From: an archaeon
GTDB lineage: Archaea; Thermoplasmatota; Thermoplasmata; Methanomassiliicoccales; Methanomethylophilaceae
Assembly (NCBI GenBank): GCA_024399155.1
Contig: JAKSHX010000004.1
Location: 1 to 47,496 of the forward strand
Length of the DNA: 47,496 bases
Direction of reading: 5' to 3'
Shown one piece after another: positions 33,213 to 42,109 of the stretch. The notes beneath the pieces are model-generated. The model was not told the DNA's origin and ran no database searches. It saw nothing but the letters and a program-made list of their open reading frames with translations. Every line of letters starts with the position of its first letter. The first letter of the stretch is position 1. The translations under genes and the position numbers were made by a program.

Positions 33213-33545
33213 ATGACTGCAGGAGTTAAAAATATTGGAATTAATGTCAATCCACCAAAGGCAGAATGTGATGACCCGAATTGCCCGTTCCATGGCAATT
33301 TAAAGGTGAGGGGGCAAATCATTGATGGCAAGGTTGTTTCCACTAAGATGGATAAGACCGTGGTGGTTGAGCGCAACTATCTTAAGTATCAACAAAAATA
33401 TGAAAGGTATGAGAAAAGAGATAACAGGTATGTAGTTCACGCGCCGGTTTGTTTCAATCTTAGCGTTGGAGACCAAGTATCTATCATGGAGTGCCGTCCA
33501 ATTAGCAAGACCATATCCTTCGTTGTAATCGAGAAGAGGGAATGA
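33213..33545 (+). CDS. rps17: small ribosomal subunit protein S17 (uS17)
   Basis: S17 is a primary 16S rRNA-binding OB-fold protein. The 110 residues start [15 protein letters not shown] and carry the archaeal [17 protein letters not shown] motif, whose two Cys and His may bind zinc. The [21 protein letters not shown] strand and the [28 protein letters not shown] segments are conserved. AGGTGA lies 10 nt before the ATG. Confidence 0.97.
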   Translation: MTAGVKNIGINVNPPKAECDDPNCPFHGNLKVRGQIIDGKVVSTKMDKTVVVERNYLKYQQKYERYEKRDNRYVVHAPVCFNLSVGDQVSIMECRPISKTISFVVIEKRE

Positions 33546-33546
33546 T

Positions 33547-33945
33547 ATGAAGGGAATTGCTGGAAATCAGACTAGGGGTCTTCAAAACGGTTCATCGCTC
33601 GATGTTGTAGATAACACTGGCGCCAAGGCAATCGAGATCATCACAGTTCCAGGATACCATGGTGTCGCAAGACGTGTTCCTTCGGCAGGGGTGGGTGATT
33701 TAATTATAGCGTCTGTTAAAAAGGGGACACCCCAAATGAGAAGACAGATTGTTTTTGCAGTCATTGTCCGCCAAAGACGACCTATGAGGCGCCCTGATGG
33801 CACTATGATCTATTTTGAAGATAATGCGGCAGTTATTACAACTGATACCGGTGAAACTAAAGGAACAAACATTAAAGGACCTGTAGCCAGGGAGGCAGCT
33901 GAAAGGTGGCCACGCATCGCGGCTACTGCAAGTATTATCGTATGA
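33547..33945 (+). CDS. rpl14: large ribosomal subunit protein L14 (uL14)
   Basis: L14 lies at the subunit interface. The 132 residues include GLQNGSSLDVVDNTGAKAIEI, PSAGVGDLIIASVKKGTPQMR and AVIVRQRRPMRRPDGTMIYFEDNAAVI, followed by the GTNIKGPVAREAAERWPRIAATASIIV end. It starts one base after the S17 stop. Confidence 0.98.
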   Translation: MKGIAGNQTRGLQNGSSLDVVDNTGAKAIEIITVPGYHGVARRVPSAGVGDLIIASVKKGTPQMRRQIVFAVIVRQRRPMRRPDGTMIYFEDNAAVITTDTGETKGTNIKGPVAREAAERWPRIAATASIIV

Positions 33946-33954
33946 GGTATAGGC

Positions 33955-34329
33955 ATGACGAGTAGCAAAGCAAGAATCCAGAGGAAAATGCGCATTAACG
34001 CGCCAGTTCATGTCAAGAGGAAGATGCTTTCAGCACATCTTTCCGATAATCTTAGTAAACAATATGGTAGACGTTCAGCAAGGGTCTGTGTAGGTGATAC
34101 TGTTCTTGTATCCCGTGGTGCGGAAGGAATTCGTGGCGTAGAAGGGAAAGTGGTTTCTGTTATTACAAATGATGGTTCCGTTACGATTGAAGGCATCACA
34201 ATCAATCAAGAAGATGGGACAGCAGTTGCACGTCCTATTCATGCATCAAATCTTCTTATCACCAAACTTAATCTTGAGGACAGTTGGAGAAAGGACGCAC
34301 TTCTAAAGACCAAGGAGGTCAAAAAATGA
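33955..34329 (+). CDS. rpl24: large ribosomal subunit protein L24 (uL24)
   Basis: L24 nucleates large-subunit assembly through its KOW domain. The 124 residues have the archaeal N terminus SKARIQRKMRINAPVHVKRKM and the KOW segment VCVGDTVLVSRGAEGIRGVEGKVVSV, near 45-70. ATG of S4e overlaps its TGA by 4 nt. Confidence 0.97.
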   Translation: MTSSKARIQRKMRINAPVHVKRKMLSAHLSDNLSKQYGRRSARVCVGDTVLVSRGAEGIRGVEGKVVSVITNDGSVTIEGITINQEDGTAVARPIHASNLLITKLNLEDSWRKDALLKTKEVKK

Positions 34330-35027
34330 GTGATCACTTAAAGAGACTAGCGGCACCAAGGTCGTGGCCCCTAAAGAGGAAGACTAATGTTTGGACGACA
34401 AAACAATGTCCAGGGGCTCACCCGATCGAAGAGTCAGTCCCAGCTACAGTGATGCTTAGAGATATAATCAAAATCTGTGATACGGCCAGAGAAGTTAAAA
34501 AAGTAATTGCAAACCGCAACTGTTTTGTGGACGGAAAGCCAATCAAGGACGTCAAGACACCAATTGGTTTGATGGACACACTTTCTATACCCGTTATGGA
34601 CTTGTATTATCGCGTTGTGCTAACCGACAAGGGGAAGATTGCAGTAAAAACCATCAGTAAAGAAGAAGCAACATGGAAGTTAGCTATGATAAAGGGCAAA
34701 ACAGTCATTACAGGCGATAAAATTCAACTCAATCTTCACGATGGAAGAAACATAGTACTCGATAAGAACCAGTATAAAACTGGTGACGTACTTAGAATTA
34801 CGATTCCAGATCAAAAAATTGAAGATGTATATGAGCTAAAGGCGGGTGCGACCGTATTAATATTCAAGGGCCGACATGCTGGTAAAACAGCCGTCGTCTC
34901 TGAGTATGTAGTGACAAATGAGCCATCTGATAATATCGTTAAGTTTACAGATGGATCTGAGACAATCAAATCGAATATTTTCGTAATAGGTCACGATGAG
35001 TCTCTCATTAAACTCCCGGAGGCATAA
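34326..35027 (+). CDS. rps4e: small ribosomal subunit protein S4e (eS4)
   Basis: S4e is an archaeal/eukaryotic small-subunit protein. The ATG at 34326 overlaps the L24 stop and gives MSDHLKRLAAPRSWPLKRK, the family signature. An S4-like RNA-binding segment (VMLRDIIKICDTAREVKKVI, NRNCFVDGKPIKDVKTPIGLMDTLSIP) and a C-terminal KOW-type region (GATVLIFKGRHAGKTAVVSEY) follow. The 233 residues are of normal length. GGAGG lies upstream. Confidence 0.97.
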   Translation: MSDHLKRLAAPRSWPLKRKTNVWTTKQCPGAHPIEESVPATVMLRDIIKICDTAREVKKVIANRNCFVDGKPIKDVKTPIGLMDTLSIPVMDLYYRVVLTDKGKIAVKTISKEEATWKLAMIKGKTVITGDKIQLNLHDGRNIVLDKNQYKTGDVLRITIPDQKIEDVYELKAGATVLIFKGRHAGKTAVVSEYVVTNEPSDNIVKFTDGSETIKSNIFVIGHDESLIKLPEA

Positions 35028-35029
35028 AC

Positions 35030-35536
35030 ATGGGTGTCAGAGATATCCACATGGAGAAAATTGTCGTCAACATCGGTGTAGGTGAAGCCGGAGAAAGACT
35101 TTCCAAAGCATTGAAAGTTTTAGAGATGGTCACGGGGCAGAAGCCTGTTCAGACCATTTCGAAAACGGTCAATAAGGATCTTGGTATTCGTAAAGGTATG
35201 CCTATCGGATGTAAAGTCACCTTAAGGGGAGAGGTTGCAAAAACATTCCTGGATAGAGCGCTTCCGATAAGGGAGTTTCGTGTTCCTAGCTATTCATTTG
35301 ACAAAGAAGGGAACATGTCATTTGGTGTTACTGATTACACAGATTTTGATGGCATGAAATACGATCCAGAAATTGGCATTTTCGGTATGGATATAAACGT
35401 AATTTTGAGAAGGACTGGAAACAGAATCACTCAGAGAGCATTGCTCAAAAGAAAGATTTCTAAAAATCACCGCGTTGATCGCGATGAGGCTATCCAGTTC
35501 ATGAAAGATAACTTCAAAGTAAAGGTGGTTGAATGA
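35030..35536 (+). CDS. rpl5: large ribosomal subunit protein L5 (uL5)
   Basis: L5 binds 5S rRNA and contacts P-site tRNA. The 168 residues include [53 protein letters not shown] and [25 protein letters not shown], with the [15 protein letters not shown] segment. It lies 2 nt after S4e; its stop overlaps the S14 ATG. The 5S rRNA gene itself is on the other side of the window at 13.5 kb. Confidence 0.97.
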   Translation: MGVRDIHMEKIVVNIGVGEAGERLSKALKVLEMVTGQKPVQTISKTVNKDLGIRKGMPIGCKVTLRGEVAKTFLDRALPIREFRVPSYSFDKEGNMSFGVTDYTDFDGMKYDPEIGIFGMDINVILRRTGNRITQRALLKRKISKNHRVDRDEAIQFMKDNFKVKVVE

Positions 35537-35679
35537 AGCCTAAAAAGGAATATGGCAGGATTAAAGGCTGTACTAGGTGCGGTCGTCGTAGAGGCATTAT
35601 TAGAAGATATGGGATGCATCTCTGCCGCCAGTGCTTTAGGGAAATGGCACCTGAACTTGGATTTAAAAAATATTCATGA
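35533..35679 (+). CDS. rps14: small ribosomal subunit protein S14 (uS14), zinc-binding type
   Basis: S14 is a small zinc protein of the 30S head. The ATG at 35533 overlaps the L5 stop (ATGA). The 48-residue translation starts [21 protein letters not shown] and has zinc ligands C13/C16 and C31/C34 (LCRQC), followed by [14 protein letters not shown]. It is short, but both the position and all four Cys match archaeal S14. Confidence 0.97.
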   Translation: MKPKKEYGRIKGCTRCGRRRGIIRRYGMHLCRQCFREMAPELGFKKYS

Positions 35680-35689
35680 GGTGATATAA

Positions 35690-36079
35690 GTGCAGAGTGA
35701 CCCATTGAATGACGCAATGTCAATCATGAAGAATGCGGCCGTTAACGGTCAATCGGAGTGCATTATTCAACCGTCATCGAAACTCATTGGTTGTGTGTTG
35801 AAGGTTATGCAGGATAACGATTACATCAACCAATTTGAGTACGTGGAAGATGGTAGAGCGGGTAAATTCCGTGTATTGATGAAAGGAGCAATTAATAATT
35901 GTGGTGTGATTAAGCCTCGGTACTCAGTAAAAGCAACTGATCTTGACAAATACGAAGCTAGATACCTCCCAGCGCAAGATTTCGGAGTTTTGATTCTTAC
36001 CACTACAGCCGGCGTAATCACACAGTCCAGTGCCAAAAAAATTGGCGTTGGAGGAAAATTACTAGCATTTGTATATTAG
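35690..36079 (+). CDS. rps8: small ribosomal subunit protein S8 (uS8)
   Basis: S8 organises the central domain of 16S rRNA. The 129 residues begin at GTG (35690) with QSDPLNDAMSIMKNAAVNGQ, and end with GVLILTTTAGVITQSSAKKIGVGGKLLAFVY, where the TTxGVxT rRNA-binding motif is visible. GAGGTGAT lies 8 nt upstream. The stop is TAG. Confidence 0.97.
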   Translation: MQSDPLNDAMSIMKNAAVNGQSECIIQPSSKLIGCVLKVMQDNDYINQFEYVEDGRAGKFRVLMKGAINNCGVIKPRYSVKATDLDKYEARYLPAQDFGVLILTTTAGVITQSSAKKIGVGGKLLAFVY

Positions 36080-36089
36080 AGGAATCCAG

Positions 36090-36641
36090 ATGACAATAGC
36101 AGGGAAAATCGAAAGTACCATCGCCATCCCCGATGGGGTGTTTGTCTCTATAGATGAAAACACCGTCAAAGTCAAAGGGCCTAGGGGTGAATTGAGCAGA
36201 AATTTCGCGCACCCTAGCGTAAATGTTGCCGTTGGAAAAGACGATCTCACAGTGAGTTGTGAATTTCCGTCCATTCGTGAGAAAGCAATGGTTGGAACAT
36301 TTCATGCGCATTTGAGGAACATGATTCGCGGAGTTACCGACGGATACACATATACCCTCAAAACCGTGTTCTCACACTTTCCGATGAAGGTGTCTGTCAA
36401 AGGAGATAAAGTTGAGATTGACAACTATATGGGGGGCCACGCACCTCGTTTCGCTAACATCATTAGTGGATGTAAGGTCAAGGTCAGTGGCTCAGATGTG
36501 ACAGTGGAAGGGAATGATGTAGAGGCGGTTGGTCAGACAGCCGCAAATATTGAGAAAGCGACTTCTAGAAGAGGTTTTGACAAAAGAACATTCCAGGATG
36601 GCATATACATTGTTCATAAGTCTCACAAGGTGAAAGAATGA
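36090..36641 (+). CDS. rpl6: large ribosomal subunit protein L6 (uL6)
   Basis: L6 lies near the GTPase-associated centre. From the ATG at 36090 (GAGGAA upstream) the 183-residue protein begins MTIAGKIESTIAIPDGV. It contains the two L6 domains, with TVKVKGPRGELSRNF, the AMVGTFHAHLRNMIRGV helix and the VTVEGNDVEAVGQTAANIE segment. Its TGA overlaps the L32e ATG by 4 nt. Confidence 0.97.
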   Translation: MTIAGKIESTIAIPDGVFVSIDENTVKVKGPRGELSRNFAHPSVNVAVGKDDLTVSCEFPSIREKAMVGTFHAHLRNMIRGVTDGYTYTLKTVFSHFPMKVSVKGDKVEIDNYMGGHAPRFANIISGCKVKVSGSDVTVEGNDVEAVGQTAANIEKATSRRGFDKRTFQDGIYIVHKSHKVKE

Positions 36642-37300
36642 CTGTCAATAAACTTACGGATTTAAAGGGTTTTAAAGACAAAAATATACCCGAACTCGAA
36701 TCCATTGGTATCACATCGTTAGAAGGTTTGAAAGCAGCGCTTGATGACGAGGAGAAAGTCAAAGAAATTATCAAGACTCTTTCTGGAATAGGGCCTAAAA
36801 CGGTCATGTCCTGGAAAGCTGAATTAGCAGACGGATCTAAATCTCCTAAAGAAGTTAAGGATAAAGAAGAGCCTAAAGTTAAAGAGAACAAGTACGTACC
36901 GTCAATTAAGCCCGAGCTTAATGCAGATATGACTGAAGCCCTCGAGAAAAGAGCAGCAATATCCAGACGCAGGCCAGCTTTCAAGAGACAAGAGTGGTTC
37001 AGATACGTCAAACTCGGGGAATCTTGGAGGAGACCTAAGGGTATCCATTCAAAAGCGAAGCGAAATCTTAAGAGACGTCCACCAGTTGTTGATATCGGCT
37101 TCCGTGGGCCCAGAGAAGTTAGAGGACTACATCCCTCAGGTTTTGAAGAAGTTTTTGTGTACAACATCGATGGGCTCGAAAACGTCAATTCTAAAACACA
37201 GGCCGTCCGTATTGGTGGAACCGTTGGCACCAAGAAGAGAGTTGTAATTCAAGACAAAGCGAAAGAACTCGGTATTAGAGTCCTCAACAGGATGGCATGA
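36638..37300 (+). CDS. rpl32e: large ribosomal subunit protein L32e (eL32) with N-terminal helix-hairpin-helix extension
   Basis: The C-terminal half, from about residue 100, is a normal L32e (RRRPAFKRQEWFRYVKLGESWRRPKG, given by position 110-135, then GFRGPREVRGLHPSGFEEVFVYN). The N-terminal 65 residues form HhH-type segments (LTDLKGFKDKNIPELESIGI and LSGIGPKTVMSWKAEL). They are joined by a charged Lys/Glu linker at 66-90. This fusion is known from Thermoplasmata and some other archaea and adds RNA or DNA-binding potential. Its total of 220 residues compares with about 130 for plain L32e. Confidence 0.97.
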   Translation: MTVNKLTDLKGFKDKNIPELESIGITSLEGLKAALDDEEKVKEIIKTLSGIGPKTVMSWKAELADGSKSPKEVKDKEEPKVKENKYVPSIKPELNADMTEALEKRAAISRRRPAFKRQEWFRYVKLGESWRRPKGIHSKAKRNLKRRPPVVDIGFRGPREVRGLHPSGFEEVFVYNIDGLENVNSKTQAVRIGGTVGTKKRVVIQDKAKELGIRVLNRMA

Positions 37301-37761
37301 ATATGGATCTTAAGAATCAGAAAAGAATGGCAGCTGACATCCTAAAATGTGGCAAGAACAGAGTATGGGTTGATCCTGATAAGATTGAAGAGGTTACCGA
37401 GTGCATTACCCGCGCTGACATTCGCACAGCGATCGCGTCTGGACATATCAAAGCAAAACCGAAAAATGGGATATCATATGAAAGAATCAGACACGCAAAA
37501 CATCAAAAGGCTAAAGGTAAGAGAAAGGGACCCGGAAGCCGAAAAGGAACAGACAATGCGCGCGTCTCTTTCAAAAGAAGATGGATATCTATAATCAGAC
37601 CAATTCGAGATGAACTCAAACAACTTCGTACGGATGGTAAGATCACACCTTCGGTTTACAGATTATATTACAAAAAAGCCAAAGGCGGCGTTTACAAGAA
37701 CCGTAGAAATCTTAGAATGCATATGATTAGCGCAGGACACTTGAAAGAGGAGGAGAGTTGA
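37297..37761 (+). CDS. rpl19e: large ribosomal subunit protein L19e (eL19)
   Basis: L19e is a helical protein bridging the subunits. The 154 residues contain MDLKNQKRMAADILKCGKNRVWVDPDKIEE, then KPKNGISYERIRHAKHQKAKGKRKGPGSRKG and WISIIRPIRDELKQLRTDGKIT. The ATG at 37297 overlaps the L32e stop; an ATG at 37303 would also serve. The next gene begins at its stop codon. Confidence 0.97.
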   Translation: MNMDLKNQKRMAADILKCGKNRVWVDPDKIEEVTECITRADIRTAIASGHIKAKPKNGISYERIRHAKHQKAKGKRKGPGSRKGTDNARVSFKRRWISIIRPIRDELKQLRTDGKITPSVYRLYYKKAKGGVYKNRRNLRMHMISAGHLKEEES

Positions 37762-38261
37762 TGGCAACAGGGCCTAGATACAAAGTCGCATTCCGCAGAA
37801 GAAGAGAAGGTCGCACTGATTACTATGTGCGTCGAAAATTACTTACAGCAGGCGAAGTCAGAGCGGTAGTTCGGAGATCTGGCAGGAATATAAGCGTCCA
37901 GTTTGAAGAGTTCGGAATAACCGGAGACAAAGTCGTTGCCTCGACAATATCCATGGAACTTAGTAAATACGGATGGAACAAGGCATATTCTAATATTCCC
38001 GCTGCATATTTGACTGGATACCTCGCAGGAAAAAAAGCGTTGAACGCAGGAATCAAATATGCGGTTCTTGACATTGGAATGCAAATTCCTAAACAAGGAG
38101 GAGTACTTTTCGCCGTAGTGAAAGGAATGTGTGACGCTGGTCTTGAGGTCCCTCACAGTGAGGACGCTGTTCCAAACGATGAAAGAATAAAAGGTGCACA
38201 TATTGACAAAAGCTTTGCGGACGCCGTTGCAACCATGAAAGAAAAGATGGAGGTTGAGTAA
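37761..38261 (+). CDS. rpl18: large ribosomal subunit protein L18 (uL18)
   Basis: L18 binds 5S rRNA with L5. Translation from ATG 37761, which overlaps the L19e stop, gives MATGPRYKVAFRRRREGRTDY. The 166-residue protein has NISVQFEEFGITGDKVVAS, a GWNKAYSNIPAAYLTGYLAGKKA helix and the AVLDIGMQIPKQGGVLFAVVKGMCDAGL core. GGAGAG lies just upstream. Confidence 0.97.
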   Translation: MATGPRYKVAFRRRREGRTDYYVRRKLLTAGEVRAVVRRSGRNISVQFEEFGITGDKVVASTISMELSKYGWNKAYSNIPAAYLTGYLAGKKALNAGIKYAVLDIGMQIPKQGGVLFAVVKGMCDAGLEVPHSEDAVPNDERIKGAHIDKSFADAVATMKEKMEVE

Positions 38262-38262
38262 A

Positions 38263-38940
38263 ATGGTAGATTGGGTACCCAAGACAAGACTTGGACAGAT
38301 GGTTCTCAGCGGTGAGATTACCACAATGAGTGCCGCACTTGCCGTTAAATTACCACTTCGTGAGCCAGAGATTGTTGACATACTGCTTCCTGAACTTCAA
38401 GATGAGGTCATTGACCTTAACATGGTGCAAAGGATGACCGATTCTGGAAGGAGAGTTAGGTTCGCTGTAACATGTGTTGTTGGAAACGGTGACGGTTTTA
38501 TCGGTATTGGAAGAGCTAAAGGCAAAGAAGTTGGGCCATCGATAAGAAAAGCTGTTGATAATGCAAAACTTAATATTATAGAGATCAAAAGAGGGTGTGG
38601 ATCTTGGGAATGCGGTTGTCAGCAGCCACACTCTTTGCCATTTGAGGTCAAAGGAAGATGTGGCTCTGTTGAAGTTACATTTAAACCAGCACCACGTGGC
38701 ATATCACTAGCGGTGGGAGATGTTGCCAAAAGTATATTCGCACTTGCAGGTATAAAGGATGCCTGGGGATTTGCTAAGGGAAACACCAAGACAAAGGTTA
38801 ACTACGCACTTGCAACATTCAACGCTCTCAAAATGACTTCGACGATGAGGGTTACTGACGAACAGGCAACAAAACAGAATATTGTATCAGGGACAGTCGG
38901 TGTCACTATACAGGAAACTGATGTAAGTTCAGAGGAGTGA
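38263..38940 (+). CDS. rps5: small ribosomal subunit protein S5 (uS5)
   Basis: S5 takes part in decoding accuracy and mRNA unwinding. From ATG 38263 the protein of 225 residues begins MVDWVPKTRLGQMVLSGEI. The dsRNA-binding-like segment is RRVRFAVTCVVGNGDGFIGIG (given by position about 62-82), followed by KAVDNAKLNIIEIKRGCGSWECGC and the C-terminal APRGISLAVGDVAKSIFALAGIKDAWGFAKG. The last codons overlap the GTG of L30. Confidence 0.97.
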   Translation: MVDWVPKTRLGQMVLSGEITTMSAALAVKLPLREPEIVDILLPELQDEVIDLNMVQRMTDSGRRVRFAVTCVVGNGDGFIGIGRAKGKEVGPSIRKAVDNAKLNIIEIKRGCGSWECGCQQPHSLPFEVKGRCGSVEVTFKPAPRGISLAVGDVAKSIFALAGIKDAWGFAKGNTKTKVNYALATFNALKMTSTMRVTDEQATKQNIVSGTVGVTIQETDVSSEE

Positions 38941-39401
38941 ATACGGTGTATGCAGTAATTCGTGTACGCGGACAGCCAGATGTCAACAAAGATATCGAGT
39001 ATACCATGAGTCTTCTTGGTCTCAATAAAGTTAATCATTGTGTGATCGTCCCAGAAGATGATGTTATGAGAGGTATGCTCCGAAAGGCAAAGGATTATAT
39101 TACATGGGGAGAAATAAGCGAGACGACATTTGCCAATATGATCCGATCTCGTGGAAGAATGAAAGGAGATTTGACAATTAACGACGCTTACCTAGAAAGT
39201 CATACCGATTTCAAAACATTTGAAGAAATGGCCAAGGGTATAATCAATGGTGAGTGCAAGATTAGCAATATCATAAAGCCAGTGTTCCGTTTACATCCCC
39301 CAATCAAAGGGTATGAAGGTAACAAACGTTCGTACAAAAATGGAGGGGCACTCGGCTACAGAGGCGAAAACATAAATAACCTCATTTCAAGGATGTTGTG
39401 A
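38937..39401 (+). CDS. rpl30: large ribosomal subunit protein L30 (uL30), archaeal long form
   Basis: L30 is a large-subunit protein; archaeal forms have a C-terminal extension compared with the 60-residue bacterial one. The 154 residues contain YAVIRVRGQPDVNKDIEYTMSLLGLNKVNHCVIVP and an extension with FKTFEEMAKGI and KPVFRLHPPIKGYEG. GTG at 38937 overlaps the S5 stop; a GTG at 38946 also fits the usual start. Confidence 0.96.
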   Translation: MNTVYAVIRVRGQPDVNKDIEYTMSLLGLNKVNHCVIVPEDDVMRGMLRKAKDYITWGEISETTFANMIRSRGRMKGDLTINDAYLESHTDFKTFEEMAKGIINGECKISNIIKPVFRLHPPIKGYEGNKRSYKNGGALGYRGENINNLISRML

Positions 39402-39405
39402 TAAT

Positions 39406-39861
39406 ATGCCGAGCAGAACAAAGAAATTCAGAGGTTTAAGAACTCATGGACGTGGAAAAAAGTCCGGGCGTGGAGCGGGAATTATAGGCGGACATGGTAA
39501 TGCTGGACTCGGCAAAACTAAGAAAATTCAGACGCTGAAGAATGATAGGAACTATTTTGGTCGTCAAGGTTTCAAAAGACCTCAATGTACTATTAAGGTA
39601 AACAGAACCATAAACGTCGGTGAACTTGCAGAGAAGCTTGATTATTTTGTTTCATCAGGATCCGCTAAAAAGAACGACGATGTTTATGAGATAAATCTTG
39701 CAGACGTAGGTATTGACAAACTTCTTGGAACTGGTAATATTAATGCCAAGGTTAAAATCACCACAAATAAAGCGTCTGTCATCGCCTCAAAGAAGATTCA
39801 GGACGCTGGGGGCTTTATTATCAACACCGATATGACCATGGTTGAAGAACATACACAGTAG
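39406..39861 (+). CDS. rpl15: large ribosomal subunit protein L15 (uL15)
   Basis: L15 is a late assembly protein. The 151 residues carry the basic glycine-rich start MPSRTKKFRGLRTHGRGKKSGRG, GIIGGHGNAGLGKTKK and FGRQGFKRP, with the C-terminal domain (VTTNKASVIASKKIQDAGGFI-like). It precedes secY by 19 nt. The stop is TAG. Confidence 0.96.
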   Translation: MPSRTKKFRGLRTHGRGKKSGRGAGIIGGHGNAGLGKTKKIQTLKNDRNYFGRQGFKRPQCTIKVNRTINVGELAEKLDYFVSSGSAKKNDDVYEINLADVGIDKLLGTGNINAKVKITTNKASVIASKKIQDAGGFIINTDMTMVEEHTQ

Positions 39862-39880
39862 AGATAATGGTGAAAATTTA

Positions 39881-41422
39881 ATGGCAGAAGAGTCAAAAAG
39901 TCTGCTGTACAAGATTAAACCCATATCTGATAGGCTTCCCGCCGTCAAACGCCCGGAAGGGCACGTGCACTTTAGAACCAAGATGATGTGGGTAGTCGTA
40001 GTGTTGATCGTCTACTATGTGATGACCAACATTTATATATACGGCCTTGACAAGGGGAAGGCTCTCGACTTGTTCGCTCAATATAGGACGATCATGGCGG
40101 GAGCTTCTGGATCTTTACTTCAATTGGGTATTGGACCGATAGTTACCGCATCTATTGTAATGCAGTTATTTGTCGGTGTAAAAATCATTAAACTTGACCT
40201 GACAAACAAAGAGGATAAGGGGTGTTACCAGTCCGTACTCAAATTGTTGGTCATTGTAATGATTCTCCTTGAAGCAATCCCGCAGGTATTTGGATACTTA
40301 GTGCCATCCTCATCATTTTGTTCTAAAGTAGGTGGAGAAGGGATAGGAAAGGCCCTTATCATTCTACAAATTGCATTTGGGTCGTACATATTGTTCTTAA
40401 TGGACGAAGTTATCTCAAAGTGGGGTATCGGAAGCGGTATTTCACTATTCATTGCGGCAGGAGTTGCGGAAGCTCTTTTCACGGGAACACTCAATTGGGA
40501 CCCAATATCAACCGCACATCCGATGGATGTATCCAACCCGCCCGCAGGTACAATTCCAAAAATTATTTACATACTAAGTAACTACTCGTTCACGGATCTC
40601 GGCACACACGGGTACGATGATATCCTTTTAAGTCCACCCAATCCGCTAATCGCATTAATAGGTACGGCAGCAATATTTTTCGTCGTGGCATATCTCGAGT
40701 CTGCGCGTATAGAATTGCCTTTATCGCACGGTAATGCAAGAGGAGCCAGAGGAAGGTATCCAATTAAGTTGATTTACGCAAGTAATATTCCAGTTATTCT
40801 TATGTCGGCATTACTCGCAAACGTCAGTATGTTTGCTTTTTTACTCTATAGCAATGAAGCACTTAGCCACATCCCGCTTTTAGGAAATAACTCATGTATC
40901 GGATACTTTAAACCGATGGAAACATCAGCATCAGGTGGGTTAGCATGGTATTTATCCGCACCATCAGGTATTACGTCATGGCTTATACCGATATTAGACC
41001 AGCAATCGGATCCGTCTTCGAAAGGACCCCTTCTTAATTTAATGCATGTACTTGTCTACGTATCGGTCATGGTCATCGGTTCAATATTGTTTGCAAAATT
41101 TTGGGTAGAAACTACCAATTTAGGTCCAAAAGCGGTAGCCAAGCAAATTCAGAAAGGTGGTATGCAGATACCTGGATTTCGTCGTGATCCACGCATACTT
41201 GAGCGTGTGCTAGAGAGATACATCCCCACAGTTACTATACTTTCTGGGGCTATTGTTGGATGCTTGGCAGCATTCGCTGACCTTATAGGAACGACAGGCA
41301 ACGCAAGTGGAACTGGAGTTTTACTTACGGTTGGAATTTTAATTCATTTTTACGAAGCGATGGGTCGTGAACAGATGATGGAAATGAATCCTCTTGTAAG
41401 AGAATTTTTTGGAGCTGAGTGA
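39881..41422 (+). CDS. secY: preprotein translocase subunit SecY
   Basis: SecY is the channel of the Sec translocon in the cytoplasmic membrane. Translation from ATG 39881, with GGTGA 9 nt upstream, gives 513 residues and about ten membrane segments. Family marks are the plug and TM2 region (GASGSLLQLGIGPIVTASIVMQL), KWGIGSGISLFIAAGVAEAL and ARGARGRYPIKLIYASNIPVIL. The cytosolic loop GGMQIPGFRRDPRILERVLERYIP, near 425-450, contacts the ribosome. A longer frame start at 39842 overlaps L15 and is rejected. It ends directly before the DUF106 gene. Confidence 0.97.
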   Translation: MAEESKSLLYKIKPISDRLPAVKRPEGHVHFRTKMMWVVVVLIVYYVMTNIYIYGLDKGKALDLFAQYRTIMAGASGSLLQLGIGPIVTASIVMQLFVGVKIIKLDLTNKEDKGCYQSVLKLLVIVMILLEAIPQVFGYLVPSSSFCSKVGGEGIGKALIILQIAFGSYILFLMDEVISKWGIGSGISLFIAAGVAEALFTGTLNWDPISTAHPMDVSNPPAGTIPKIIYILSNYSFTDLGTHGYDDILLSPPNPLIALIGTAAIFFVVAYLESARIELPLSHGNARGARGRYPIKLIYASNIPVILMSALLANVSMFAFLLYSNEALSHIPLLGNNSCIGYFKPMETSASGGLAWYLSAPSGITSWLIPILDQQSDPSSKGPLLNLMHVLVYVSVMVIGSILFAKFWVETTNLGPKAVAKQIQKGGMQIPGFRRDPRILERVLERYIPTVTILSGAIVGCLAAFADLIGTTGNASGTGVLLTVGILIHFYEAMGREQMMEMNPLVREFFGAE

Positions 41423-42109
41423 ATGAGTGAAGAGGGGCAGACTCAACAACCTGCCACGCCCGATATGTCCAATATGTGGCGCATGATGCTCATCATGATT
41501 TTGACCTTTGGGCTCTACTTTTTGGATGGTAATGATCACATAATAGGCAAAGGGCTGAATACAGTGTTTCAATTTATTGATTTTAAAGGTCAATTTCCGG
41601 TCCTTGTATTGATGTTTATGGGGTCCATCATGATTTTATTCAGCTCAGGCATAAGGGCGCTAATGACTGACACTTTAGAACAACAAAAAGCGCAGTCTTT
41701 CAGTTCCGCGTTCAGAAAGGAATTTCGTCAAGCAAAGTTGGATAACAATTTGTACAAAGTAAAAAAACTTACAAAAATGCAACCAATGGTGATGCAAAAG
41801 GGTATGGAGTCAAGTAATCAGATGATGAAAAGCATGCCAATAACGATGCTTATTGTTGTCCCCATATTACTCTGGATTAGGTATTTTGTATCTACCACAG
41901 CATTCGAAGCTAATACCATGGTCATAAGCGTACCGTGGGCCATGAATGCAGTTAACTTAATAGATATTTACTGGATATTTCCCGCATGGATCCTCATTTA
42001 TTCGCTTATGAGTATACCCCTTGGACGAATAATTATGAGTGTAGTGAGGGTCTTCCAGTTTAAAAAGCGTCTTCTTAAACTGGAAACAAAAGCTGATGAC
42101 ACAACATGA
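41423..42109 (+). CDS. DUF106/EMC3-like membrane insertase (Oxa1 superfamily)
   Basis: The 228-residue protein has four hydrophobic segments, near 16-36, 54-72, 140-165 and 175-205, and a Lys-rich cytosolic coiled coil between the second and third. Archaeal DUF106 proteins belong to the Oxa1/YidC/EMC3 superfamily and are thought to insert membrane proteins. The ATG directly follows the SecY stop, and its own stop overlaps the cmk ATG. Location next to SecY supports a biogenesis role. The insertase activity is inferred. Confidence 0.9.
   Translation: MSEEGQTQQPATPDMSNMWRMMLIMILTFGLYFLDGNDHIIGKGLNTVFQFIDFKGQFPVLVLMFMGSIMILFSSGIRALMTDTLEQQKAQSFSSAFRKEFRQAKLDNNLYKVKKLTKMQPMVMQKGMESSNQMMKSMPITMLIVVPILLWIRYFVSTTAFEANTMVISVPWAMNAVNLIDIYWIFPAWILIYSLMSIPLGRIIMSVVRVFQFKKRLLKLETKADDTT

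Noticed and set aside
39842-39880. Upstream start of SecY overlapping L15
   Set aside because: The GGTGA site and the family N terminus both support the ATG at 39881.
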